Of a stretch of DNA of 64,000 bases, positions 36,997-43,535 are shown in pieces. Origin of the DNA: Arcticibacter pallidicorallinus (GTDB lineage Bacteria > Bacteroidota > Bacteroidia > Sphingobacteriales > Sphingobacteriaceae). The notes beneath the pieces were generated by a model. It saw nothing but the letters and a program-made list of their open reading frames with translations. It searched no databases and was not told the DNA's origin. How positions within the stretch are numbered: position 1 is the stretch's first letter; the number at the start of each line of letters is the position of its first letter. The position numbers were made by a program, and so were the translations under genes. The DNA is taken from assembly GCF_003002875.1 (NCBI RefSeq), contig NZ_PVTH01000001.1:62001-126000 (forward strand). The letters are read 5' to 3'.

Positions 36997-37719
36997 ATGG
37001 CCCGCAAAAAATCCCGCTCTACCTCCAGGTCTTCATTCTTTAAATTTCCCAGGCTGCTTCGTTGGGTTAAAAAGATCATCCTCTACTTTTTTGCTATCAG
37101 TGTACTATGGGTACTCTTGTACCGCTTCGTTAACCCGCCTATTACCTGGCTGATGGTACAACGTGCGGTAGAACGTAAGTGGGATGGCAAAACCTGGAAG
37201 ATTGATCATGAGTGGCGGGATTATGATAAGATGTCGCACAACCTTAAAGTGGCCGCCATTGCGGGTGAAGATGCCGGTTTCCTCGAGCATTGGGGGTTCG
37301 ATGCAGATGCTATTCAGAAGGCCTATCTGAAAAATAAAGCCGGTCAGCCCATCAGGGGGGGCAGTACCATCACTCAGCAGACCGCTAAGAACGTATTTCT
37401 CTGGGGTGGACGCTCCTGGCTGCGCAAGGGATTCGAAGCCTATTTTACCATGCTGATTGAGATATTCTGGAGCAAAGAACGTATCCTCGAGGTGTACCTG
37501 AATGTTATTGAAATGGGAGATGGTATCTATGGTGCAGAAGCCGCTTGTCTGGAGTACTACTCCAAAACAGCAGAAAGCTTAAGCAAAAGACAGGCCGCCT
37601 TACTCGTAGCCGTGTTTCCAAATCCACGAAAATGGACACCTGCAAACCCAACCCGTTATATTTACTATAAGCGCGGACTTATCCTCCGCAATATGCGCTT
37701 TATCAAACTGCCGGATTAA
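36997..37719 (+). CDS. mtgA: monofunctional peptidoglycan glycosyltransferase
   Basis: This 240-residue GT51 enzyme polymerizes lipid II into glycan strands at the inner membrane. A basic N-terminus is followed by one membrane helix (IILYFFAISVLWVLLYRFV, residues 30-48). Catalytic motifs are in order: AGEDAGFLEHWGFD (with the catalytic Glu), RGGSTITQQTAKNVFLW, RKGFEAYFTMLIEIFWSKER and ILEVYLNVIEMGDGIYGAE. There is no transpeptidase domain, and length matches MtgA. Confidence 0.93.
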   Translation: MARKKSRSTSRSSFFKFPRLLRWVKKIILYFFAISVLWVLLYRFVNPPITWLMVQRAVERKWDGKTWKIDHEWRDYDKMSHNLKVAAIAGEDAGFLEHWGFDADAIQKAYLKNKAGQPIRGGSTITQQTAKNVFLWGGRSWLRKGFEAYFTMLIEIFWSKERILEVYLNVIEMGDGIYGAEAACLEYYSKTAESLSKRQAALLVAVFPNPRKWTPANPTRYIYYKRGLILRNMRFIKLPD

Positions 37720-37733
37720 GTCGGTTATTCTGC

Positions 37734-38204
37734 CTAAGCAAAAACCCTTGCGTGCCAGCTGTCCTTCAAAGGAATCTCCCAGTTAGCATCCAGTTCTCCT
37801 TTGGTGAGTACCAAATTGTTGAATACGATGGTATCGCCATCGATCTCGTTGGCTTGCACTAAAGACTCAAACTCCTCCCGTGTGCATGAATACACCTCGT
37901 TGTTCTTCTTATAAGCCATATTAAAGCGGTCGAACATATTCACGCCGTATTCTTGCTCCAAGTCGCGTATAAAGCCCGCAGAGCGATCTATAGAGCATCC
38001 CGAAGCCATTGTCTGTACTTCGTCCACTATCAGTATCACGAAGCGGTTATAACGCAGCTCGCCCTTTGCCTTCAGTTGAGCACCATGCGCTTCCCACTGA
38101 GCTGCGAAAGCATTCAGATCTTTTTCAATTGTAGCCGCTTCAGAAGCGGTGAAAGCCCTGTTGGATTGGTAGATCCAAACTCTTGATTGATCAGAAAATT
38201 CCAT
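37734..38204 (-). CDS. conserved Bacteroidota protein often named ABC transporter ATPase
   Basis: This 156-residue protein has the text SRVWIYQSNRAFTASEAATI, AQWEAHGAQLKAKGELRYNR and DEVQTMASGCSIDRSAGFIR. Homologues in Flavobacteria and Sphingobacteria are often labelled ABC transporter ATPase. I see no Walker A, no LSGGQ signature and no Walker B, so the label is not supported. It is probably cytoplasmic. The function is unknown. Confidence 0.8.
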   Translation of the reverse strand: MEFSDQSRVWIYQSNRAFTASEAATIEKDLNAFAAQWEAHGAQLKAKGELRYNRFVILIVDEVQTMASGCSIDRSAGFIRDLEQEYGVNMFDRFNMAYKKNNEVYSCTREEFESLVQANEIDGDTIVFNNLVLTKGELDANWEIPLKDSWHARVFA

Positions 38205-38282
38205 GGGTCAAATATACGTAATCCGTATAGATCCCTGTCTCAGCGCAATGTCTAGTTTTGAAGGTTTCCGAATGCGGTTATT

Positions 38283-39248
38283 CTATTTGGTTAACTTGTT
38301 AAAAGATAATTTTTTACCTAGAGTACATCCCGTTTGCTGCCTTTGTGTCGAGGGAGTGGTAAGGCCTTGGTCCGGCTTATATTTATTTTGGAACTCTTTT
38401 AGCAACCGGTTACCATCATAACCCATTTCCTGTATCTTCTCGTGACGATCCGGGTAGGCCTCTTTGCTGAGGCGGAAGGGTTTGGCCGCCATCGGCGCCG
38501 CCTGTTCAGCCGGGAAGGCCCCGATAATGGCGCAGGGACTGAAGCCCTTGGTGTTCAGCAGAACATATTCGCAGGTATGTGGCACCTGATCATACATCAG
38601 CAGCGACATGCTCAGCATCACGATGCAGCCTGGGTCTGCCTTTGCGTTCAGGGTAATGGTTTGGGCCTCCATAACCGCTGTCTTGTGCACATCCAGATCC
38701 TTGATGTCCAGATACTCCAGGTACTCCTGCCGGAAGTCCAATGCCACCACCATTAGCCGTATCCGGTAACGGGATGCGCTATCGGGATATCCTGCAGCCT
38801 TTTTCACATCTTCTTTGGGTTTGAACCTGCCCAGGCTTACTTCGAGATTGCCCTCTGCATTCCGGAATACGCTGTGGCTAATCTGCAGGACTTCTGCAAG
38901 CGGACTGGCACCGTTGAAATCCATCCCCAGCAGGTCCTGCAAATTGGCATCGTGAAGGTCACGCTGACCGATGCTGCCGCTCAGGCTGTTACGCAGACTG
39001 CGGTACACCTGCTGGGTGGTGCGGCTCACCGCTTCACCGTCCCGGTGGATATAAGCCGGCTCAAAAGCCCGGCGGATCGCCGCCGCAGCCGAGCTGCTCA
39101 AGCCGAATTCGGTGGATGCCCGGATGCTTCCTTCAGTCTGTTCAAATTTGCGGGGCTTCCCCTGCATGATGTTCTTGCCGCGGTACATGCGGTAAATGAC
39201 GGAACCTGCCTTTCCGTGTATTCTTCCTTTGTTGTCAATGCTTGCCAT
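38283..39248 (-). CDS. GC-rich gene for a protein of unknown function
   Basis: With the start at ATG 39246-39248 the product is 321 residues and begins MASIDNKGRIHGKAGSVIYR. The first 60 residues (GKAGSVIYRMYRGKNIMQG, TEFGLSSSAAAAIRRAF) recall DUF6266-like proteins of Bacteroidota, which are uncharacterised. There is no signal peptide. The C-terminal third is basic and probably flexible. Base composition is visibly richer in GC than in the neighbours, which may mean transfer or a mobile origin. It lies alone, with about 520 bp of non-coding DNA upstream. Confidence 0.7.
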   Translation of the reverse strand: MASIDNKGRIHGKAGSVIYRMYRGKNIMQGKPRKFEQTEGSIRASTEFGLSSSAAAAIRRAFEPAYIHRDGEAVSRTTQQVYRSLRNSLSGSIGQRDLHDANLQDLLGMDFNGASPLAEVLQISHSVFRNAEGNLEVSLGRFKPKEDVKKAAGYPDSASRYRIRLMVVALDFRQEYLEYLDIKDLDVHKTAVMEAQTITLNAKADPGCIVMLSMSLLMYDQVPHTCEYVLLNTKGFSPCAIIGAFPAEQAAPMAAKPFRLSKEAYPDRHEKIQEMGYDGNRLLKEFQNKYKPDQGLTTPSTQRQQTGCTLGKKLSFNKLTK

Positions 39249-39432
39249 AATGTTATTTTGATTTAGAGAGGCAAGGTAGATCAGCAAGGCCCTGATGACG
39301 ATTTTTTCCTGAAAATCGACAAAATTTTATGCTATTTTTAAAAAAACGTATCTCAAAATCCGTCTGGCGGTTGTCAGATTGAAGCATATACGCTTTTGTA
39401 TACGCCCATATTTCAGCAGTGTTTAAGGCGGA

Positions 39433-39468
39433 ATAAGTCCGACTTACAACATGCTAAGTCGGACTTAT
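39433..39468. repeat. perfect 14-bp inverted repeat
   Basis: ATAAGTCCGACTTA and TAAGTCGGACTTAT are separated by 8 bp. Each arm is itself almost palindromic around a CC/GG centre. There is no T-tract, so it is not a typical terminator; it could be a remnant of a small mobile element or a binding site. Confidence 0.7.
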
Positions 39469-39718
39469 CACTACCGCAAAGCGCTTTCTATAGGCCAGCA
39501 TATAAAAGCGGAATATTAGACGTTGAGGCAGGTCTTCTTATACTGAAAATACCTTACACTTAGCGGATAGTTGTTCTTTTATTAAATAAGTTTCGGTTGG
39601 CGCAAGGTAAGGTCTTATGCCGCCTTGTTTCAAGATTGTATAGCTGAAAGATAATGATCTCATAATCAAGAGGCAACTGGAATTTGAGCGATTGAGGTAA
39701 GATTTATTTGAAAAAAAG

Positions 39719-39749
39719 TTTTAGAAATTAGAAAAAGAACCTACATTTG
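39719..39749 (+). promoter_or_regulatory. promoter of the first tRNA-Phe
   Basis: TACATTTG at 39742-39749 matches the -7 consensus, 19 nt upstream of the tRNA start. A T-run at 39719-39722 may serve as the -33 element. Confidence 0.55.
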
Positions 39750-39768
39750 CAGACCCAATCACGGGAAC

Positions 39769-39844
39769 GGTATCATAGCTCAGTTGGTAGAGCAAAGGAC
39801 TGAAAATCCTTGTGTCGCTGGTTCGATTCCAGCTGATACCACCA
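39769..39844 (+). tRNA. tRNA-Phe (GAA), copy 1, CCA encoded
   Basis: The acceptor stem GGTATCA/TGATACC, D arm AGCTCAGTTGGTAGAGC, anticodon stem AAGGA/TCCTT with loop CTGAAAA, and T arm GCTGGTTCGATTCCAGC all fold. The anticodon GAA reads Phe. The discriminator A is followed by a genomic CCA at 39842-39844. An identical 73-nt copy is at 42696. Confidence 0.96.
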
Positions 39845-39877
39845 AAAAGCCTTTCAGTACATACTGGAAGGCTTTTT
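39844..39877 (+). terminator. hairpin between tRNA-Phe and tRNA-Val
   Basis: AAAAAGCCTTTCAG and CTGGAAGGCTTTTT form a 14-bp stem with one wobble and a 6-nt loop. It can end the tRNA-Phe transcript only 8 bp before tRNA-Val. Confidence 0.75.
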
Positions 39878-39884
39878 AGATGAA

Positions 39885-39959
39885 GGGAGTTTAGCTCAGC
39901 TGGTTTAGAGCACTACCTCGACAAGGTAGGGGTCACTGGTTCGAACCCAGTAATTCCCA
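39885..39959 (+). tRNA. tRNA-Val (GAC)
   Basis: The acceptor stem GGGAGTT/AATTCCC (one G-T), D arm AGCTCAGCTGGTTTAGAGC, anticodon stem CTACC/GGTAG with loop TCGACAA, and T arm ACTGGTTCGAACCCAGT fold well. The anticodon GAC reads Val. No CCA is encoded after the discriminator A. Confidence 0.94.
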
Positions 39960-39967
39960 CGATATGG

Positions 39968-39995
39968 GCCTTCCGGAAAACCGGGAGGCTTTTTT
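39968..39995 (+). terminator. terminator after tRNA-Val
   Basis: GCCTTCCGG, loop AAAA, CCGGGAGGC (one wobble), then six T. Confidence 0.85.
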
Positions 39996-40091
39996 GTTTT
40001 TTACCGAAAAAAACTTGGCCATATCGCTTCCGTTGTGAATACTTCATTATATTTATTGCGCTAACCTATAGCTAACCTAAAACCCAATAAT

Positions 40092-41009
40092 ATGATCAGG
40101 AAACCTTTGGCCCTTTGTGTATTGCTAACCATGGCTACACTGGCTATGTCTACACCCGGATTTTCACAGCAACAGTCTGTTGCTGTTCGTCCTACTTCGA
40201 GAGTTGTAGAAGATGGAGGAACAGGTCCACACAGCGCCATTATGATAAGCGAAAGTAGTCTAACTACCCATACCGTTTTCCGCCCTAAAGACTTAAGTGC
40301 ATTCGGTAGTAAGACCAAGCTGCCGATAATTGCCTGGGGTAACGGAGCCTGTGCGAACTCCCCCTGGGAGCATATAAACTTTTTGTCGGAGGTCTCTTCT
40401 CATGGATTCCTGGTAGTGGCCATCGGTCCGATGCCGGCAGAGGGAGAGAAAGGTAGCGGTAGATCAACATCTTCGCAGCTTACGGATGCGATCGACTGGG
40501 CTATCGCTCAGAACAATGATAAGAATAGCCCTTATTTCAATAAGTTGGACGTGAAGAAGATAGCGGTGAGCGGCATGTCATGCGGCGGACTGCAAACACT
40601 TGAAGTATCTGCAGATCCACGTATCAGCACAATAGTGGTCTGTAACAGCGGTATCTTTAATACTCCCGGCAATGGCATCAGCAATATGCCCAACCTGACC
40701 AAGAATAACCTTCAGAAGATTCATACTCCTACTCTGTATCTTCTCGGTGGAGAGACGGACATTGCATATGCGAACGGGATGGACGATTACAAGCAGATCA
40801 ATCACGTACCGGTTTTTGTTGCGAATATGGACGTCGGTCATGGCGGGACCTATATGCAGCCACATGGTGGTGAGTTTGCAAAAGTCGCTACAGCATGGTA
40901 TAAATGGCAGTTGAAGGGCGACAAGGAGGCCGGCAAAGTGTTCTCAGGCAACCCGGCGGGTCTCGCCAAGAATTCGCAGTGGCGCTTTGATAAGAAAAAT
41001 ATGCCTTAG
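40092..41009 (+). CDS. secreted alpha/beta hydrolase
   Basis: This 305-residue protein has a signal peptide (ALCVLLTMATLAMSTPGFSQ, cut near residue 26). The catalytic triad of an alpha/beta hydrolase is visible: nucleophile Ser in AVSGMSCGGLQ, Asp in LLGGETDIAY and His in MDVGHGGTYM. GNGACANSPWEHINFLSEV is a likely oxyanion-side loop of the dienelactone-hydrolase/PETase-like group. Such enzymes are often esterases acting on plant or polymer esters. The GH43-like gene follows 15 bp later, so it may remove acyl groups from the same polysaccharide. The actual substrate is unknown. Confidence 0.82.
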   Translation: MIRKPLALCVLLTMATLAMSTPGFSQQQSVAVRPTSRVVEDGGTGPHSAIMISESSLTTHTVFRPKDLSAFGSKTKLPIIAWGNGACANSPWEHINFLSEVSSHGFLVVAIGPMPAEGEKGSGRSTSSQLTDAIDWAIAQNNDKNSPYFNKLDVKKIAVSGMSCGGLQTLEVSADPRISTIVVCNSGIFNTPGNGISNMPNLTKNNLQKIHTPTLYLLGGETDIAYANGMDDYKQINHVPVFVANMDVGHGGTYMQPHGGEFAKVATAWYKWQLKGDKEAGKVFSGNPAGLAKNSQWRFDKKNMP

Positions 41010-41024
41010 TCCATTCGGCTGTAC

Positions 41025-42659
41025 ATGCACGTATACTTAAATTTTCTTTCTAGTACCAATGCGGTGCGCTGTTTCTTTGCACTTAGCTTTCTTGTCTGCA
41101 CTTGCACTCAGGTAGCAGCTCAAAAGCTCAATATCAAAAATGATGCATTCTGGGACACCACTGACGGCAGGCCGATCTATAGCCAGGGCGGAGGTGTTTT
41201 CAGGTTCAAAGATCCCGGCAGCGGCAAAGAGAAATATTACTGGTATGGCGTTCATTACAAGGAAGCGGAAACCTACCGGAACTCTCCCAACCGCACCTTG
41301 CCACAGGCAAGCTTCGAATCTGTTACTTGTTATACCTCAGTCGATTTAGTTAGCTGGACATTCGAAGCAGAGGCGATGACAAAAGCTGAAGCCTTGCCCG
41401 ATGGAAAGTGGAATTGGGTAGGGCGACTCGGGGTCGCCTTTGTGAAGGAGATAGACCAGTATGCGATGTTCGTGCAGCATGGCTCGGAGGTGCTCATCGC
41501 CCTTTCAGATGTTCCTGCCGGACCATTCAAATGGCATCAGAAGATCAGCATGCTGGATCGTATCGGAACCACAAATACCGGCGATCAGACGGTCTTTACA
41601 GACGAGGATACGGGGAAGTCTTACCTGGTATATTCTTATGGCAGAGGAAGGCATAAGATCTATGTTTCAGAAATCGGGATGAAGAATGGGAAAGTGGATC
41701 TGTTGGATTGTACAAAGATCTTTGAGGGAGCAAGTCGCGAAGGAAACTGCATGTTCAAGTATAAAGGGAAGTTCTACATGGCTGCCTCTAATATCTATGG
41801 CTGGGATGGATCTCTGGCTTATTACCTGGTAGCCGACGATGTAAGAGGGCCATACAGGCCGCATAATGAGATGTTGGTGATGGAGGGTGCCGAGAAAGAT
41901 TATGCTCATGTATCTCAAACCGGATTCTTTGTAACGCTGAAAGGGAGTAAGCAGGAAACGGTTGTGTACTGTGGCGACAGGTGGGCTAACTTCGCCGGGA
42001 ATGGCCTGGGATACAACGTATGGGTTCCGCTGTCGTTCAACGGGGATCGGCCTTATTTTAATTCTCTAAGCTCCTGGAATTTGGATGCCAGGACAGGGGA
42101 GTGGGAGGTAGCAAAGGATAATAACTATGTTAAGAACGGAAGTTTTGAGGCGGATCGCAAGCGGATTCCGAGTGTGGTGAAGCCGGTGCAGATGGTGCTG
42201 ACAGGCTGGGAAACTAGAGTGTTGAAGGGTAATGAGATCTCTCTTGATAGCTTGGTGTCGCCCGCTCTTAACTATTTTAATACAGAGGAAGACCGATTGA
42301 AAGTATCAGGAGAGAAGAGTCTGCAGATTAGCGATGTGGTTGATTTTGAGCGTAATGTTTCGCAGGTGATCAGTTCTTCTCCTTACTTTAAGTTGCCCGA
42401 CGGGTTTTACAACCTCAAGGCTGTTATCCGGAACACCGATGGATTTTCAGTCCTGGAAGTGTATGCGGAGAGTGGAGGAAAACGGCAGGTGTACAAGATA
42501 GAAGGTGCGGATTCTGATTGGAAGGCTTTTGAGCTGAAACGTATACCCATCAGAAATGGTACGGTTGAAATAGGGTTTAGAGCTAATGGCCGTGGCGGGG
42601 CTTCCTGCCAGGTGGATGATGTTTCTTTGACTTTATTGCATATTGAGGCCGGAGAATAA
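41025..42659 (+). CDS. secreted GH43-like beta-propeller enzyme with C-terminal carbohydrate-binding-like domain
   Basis: This 544-residue protein has a signal peptide ending CTQVAAQ near residue 33 and a five-bladed propeller (about 35-360) with GDQTVFTDEDTGKSYLVYSY and ASREGNCMFKYKGKFYMAAS, giving the probable pKa-modulating Asp and acid Glu. The usual N-terminal base Asp is replaced by a glycine-rich SQGGGVFRFKD segment, as I recall for exo-beta-1,3-galactanase-like GH43 subfamilies. The C-terminal part (about 370-540, from NNYVKNGSFEADRKRIP) looks like a CBM-type jelly roll. It probably acts with the hydrolase gene before it. Its tail carries the promoter of tRNA-Phe copy 2. Confidence 0.8.
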   Translation: MHVYLNFLSSTNAVRCFFALSFLVCTCTQVAAQKLNIKNDAFWDTTDGRPIYSQGGGVFRFKDPGSGKEKYYWYGVHYKEAETYRNSPNRTLPQASFESVTCYTSVDLVSWTFEAEAMTKAEALPDGKWNWVGRLGVAFVKEIDQYAMFVQHGSEVLIALSDVPAGPFKWHQKISMLDRIGTTNTGDQTVFTDEDTGKSYLVYSYGRGRHKIYVSEIGMKNGKVDLLDCTKIFEGASREGNCMFKYKGKFYMAASNIYGWDGSLAYYLVADDVRGPYRPHNEMLVMEGAEKDYAHVSQTGFFVTLKGSKQETVVYCGDRWANFAGNGLGYNVWVPLSFNGDRPYFNSLSSWNLDARTGEWEVAKDNNYVKNGSFEADRKRIPSVVKPVQMVLTGWETRVLKGNEISLDSLVSPALNYFNTEEDRLKVSGEKSLQISDVVDFERNVSQVISSSPYFKLPDGFYNLKAVIRNTDGFSVLEVYAESGGKRQVYKIEGADSDWKAFELKRIPIRNGTVEIGFRANGRGGASCQVDDVSLTLLHIEAGE

Positions 42660-42669
42660 AAAAATAGAC

Positions 42670-42677
42670 TATATTTG
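42670..42677 (+). promoter_or_regulatory. -7 element of tRNA-Phe copy 2
   Basis: TATATTTG matches TAnnTTTG and lies 18 nt before the tRNA, 10 bp after the GH43-like stop. Confidence 0.55.
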
Positions 42678-42695
42678 CATCCCCAAACAGGGAAT

Positions 42696-42768
42696 GGTAT
42701 CATAGCTCAGTTGGTAGAGCAAAGGACTGAAAATCCTTGTGTCGCTGGTTCGATTCCAGCTGATACCA
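42696..42768 (+). tRNA. tRNA-Phe (GAA), copy 2, no CCA encoded
   Basis: All 73 nt are identical to the copy at 39769. After the discriminator A the sequence is CTA instead of CCA, so CCA must be added by the cca product. Confidence 0.96.
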
Positions 42769-42770
42769 CT

Positions 42771-42808
42771 AAAAAAGGTCTTTCTCATAGCGAGGAAGGC
42801 CTTTTTTT
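42771..42808 (+). terminator. terminator after tRNA-Phe copy 2
   Basis: AAAAAAGGTCTTTCTC and GAGGAAGGCCTTTTTT pair over 16 positions with G-T wobbles, 5-nt loop, ending in seven T. Confidence 0.88.
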
Positions 42809-42959
42809 GTGTTTCAAAGATCGTTATTGATCATCGAGCTTTCTCCGTGAGTTGTCTTGTCTGGAAAGGCTTTAAATGATTTTTTCTGTCCTTTTTTAAG
42901 CCATCTGATGCAACTTAAACCACATAACCTAAAATTAGCGATTGCGAGGCGGAAAACTG

Positions 42960-43175
42960 TTACATTTCCTGATCGTCTATAGCGTTGCCTATGTGTCTGA
43001 TATATTCAGCGTCCCCAAGCTCCGCTGATGCCCAACTCTGCTCAGCGTTGATCCATTCGCGTTCAATAACACCGAGCCGTTTATCTCCCTGATAGATGAT
43101 ATAGGTATCATCGCCCTGAGGAATGACAAATAGGATGTTTTCGTCGATATGGATAGCAAATCTTTCAAATTCCAT
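42960..43175 (-). CDS. small protein of unknown function
   Basis: With the start at ATG 43173-43175 the product is 71 residues, beginning MEFERFAIHIDENILFVIPQ and continuing DDTYIIYQGDKRLGVIEREW. It looks like a small beta-rich cytoplasmic domain. The ORF is open 93 bp upstream but that part is atypical. Similar short proteins are common hypotheticals in Sphingobacteriaceae. It is divergent from the PUL susC. Confidence 0.6.
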   Translation of the reverse strand: MEFERFAIHIDENILFVIPQGDDTYIIYQGDKRLGVIEREWINAEQSWASAELGDAEYIRHIGNAIDDQEM

Positions 43176-43535
43176 TTTATGCGATTTTTGTATATTGATT
43201 ATTGATGGTCGTTTGGTTCGGTCAGTGGGCACCGTTTCCCTGTTGGCATCCGCCAATCTGATCAACATCCGGAATTCGGTTTAGTTTCCCTGCCGAAAAA
43301 ACTCCATTACCCCCTAAAATTGTGGATTTGACCCCTGTCGGCAGTTGAAAAATGCCATAGATTAGTTTAACTAATTCAGTGATAAGCCAACTAACTACTC
43401 AACCATTAAACCCGTATGCATGATTAAACCATAGACTCTTCGATTAAAGGATTGTCGCCCTGAAGTAGGCGTATCAAACCGGAACTTCTTTTCATTTAAA
43501 ACCAACCAATACCTAACAAAATTTAAATCTTTATT
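43176..43535. other. leader region of the PUL susC
   Basis: No gene is seen. It contains the dyad ATTAGTT-T-AACTAAT at 43361-43375, which overlaps the 12-bp motif shared with the other susC leader. No LacI-type operator like those at 48470 and 49526 is present. Confidence 0.55.
43365..43376 (+). promoter_or_regulatory. 12-bp motif shared by both susC leaders (copy 2)
   Basis: GTTTAACTAATT, 171 bp upstream of the PUL susC and about 35 bp downstream of a GGATTTG that may be part of a -7 element. Together with the preceding ATTA it makes a 15-bp near-perfect dyad. It is identical to the copy at 23376. Confidence 0.45.

Larger units (their letters stand above)
39249..39768. other. 520-bp intergenic region before the first tRNA-Phe
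   Basis: No ORF with a credible protein is seen. It is AT-rich. It holds a 14-bp perfect inverted repeat at 39433-39468 and, at the right end, the tRNA-Phe promoter. Confidence 0.6.

Noticed and set aside
39769-42768. Prophage or integrative element between the tRNA-Phe genes
   Set aside because: No integrase, no phage or conjugation gene, and the genes inside are ordinary secreted enzymes; only the tRNA duplication is noted.
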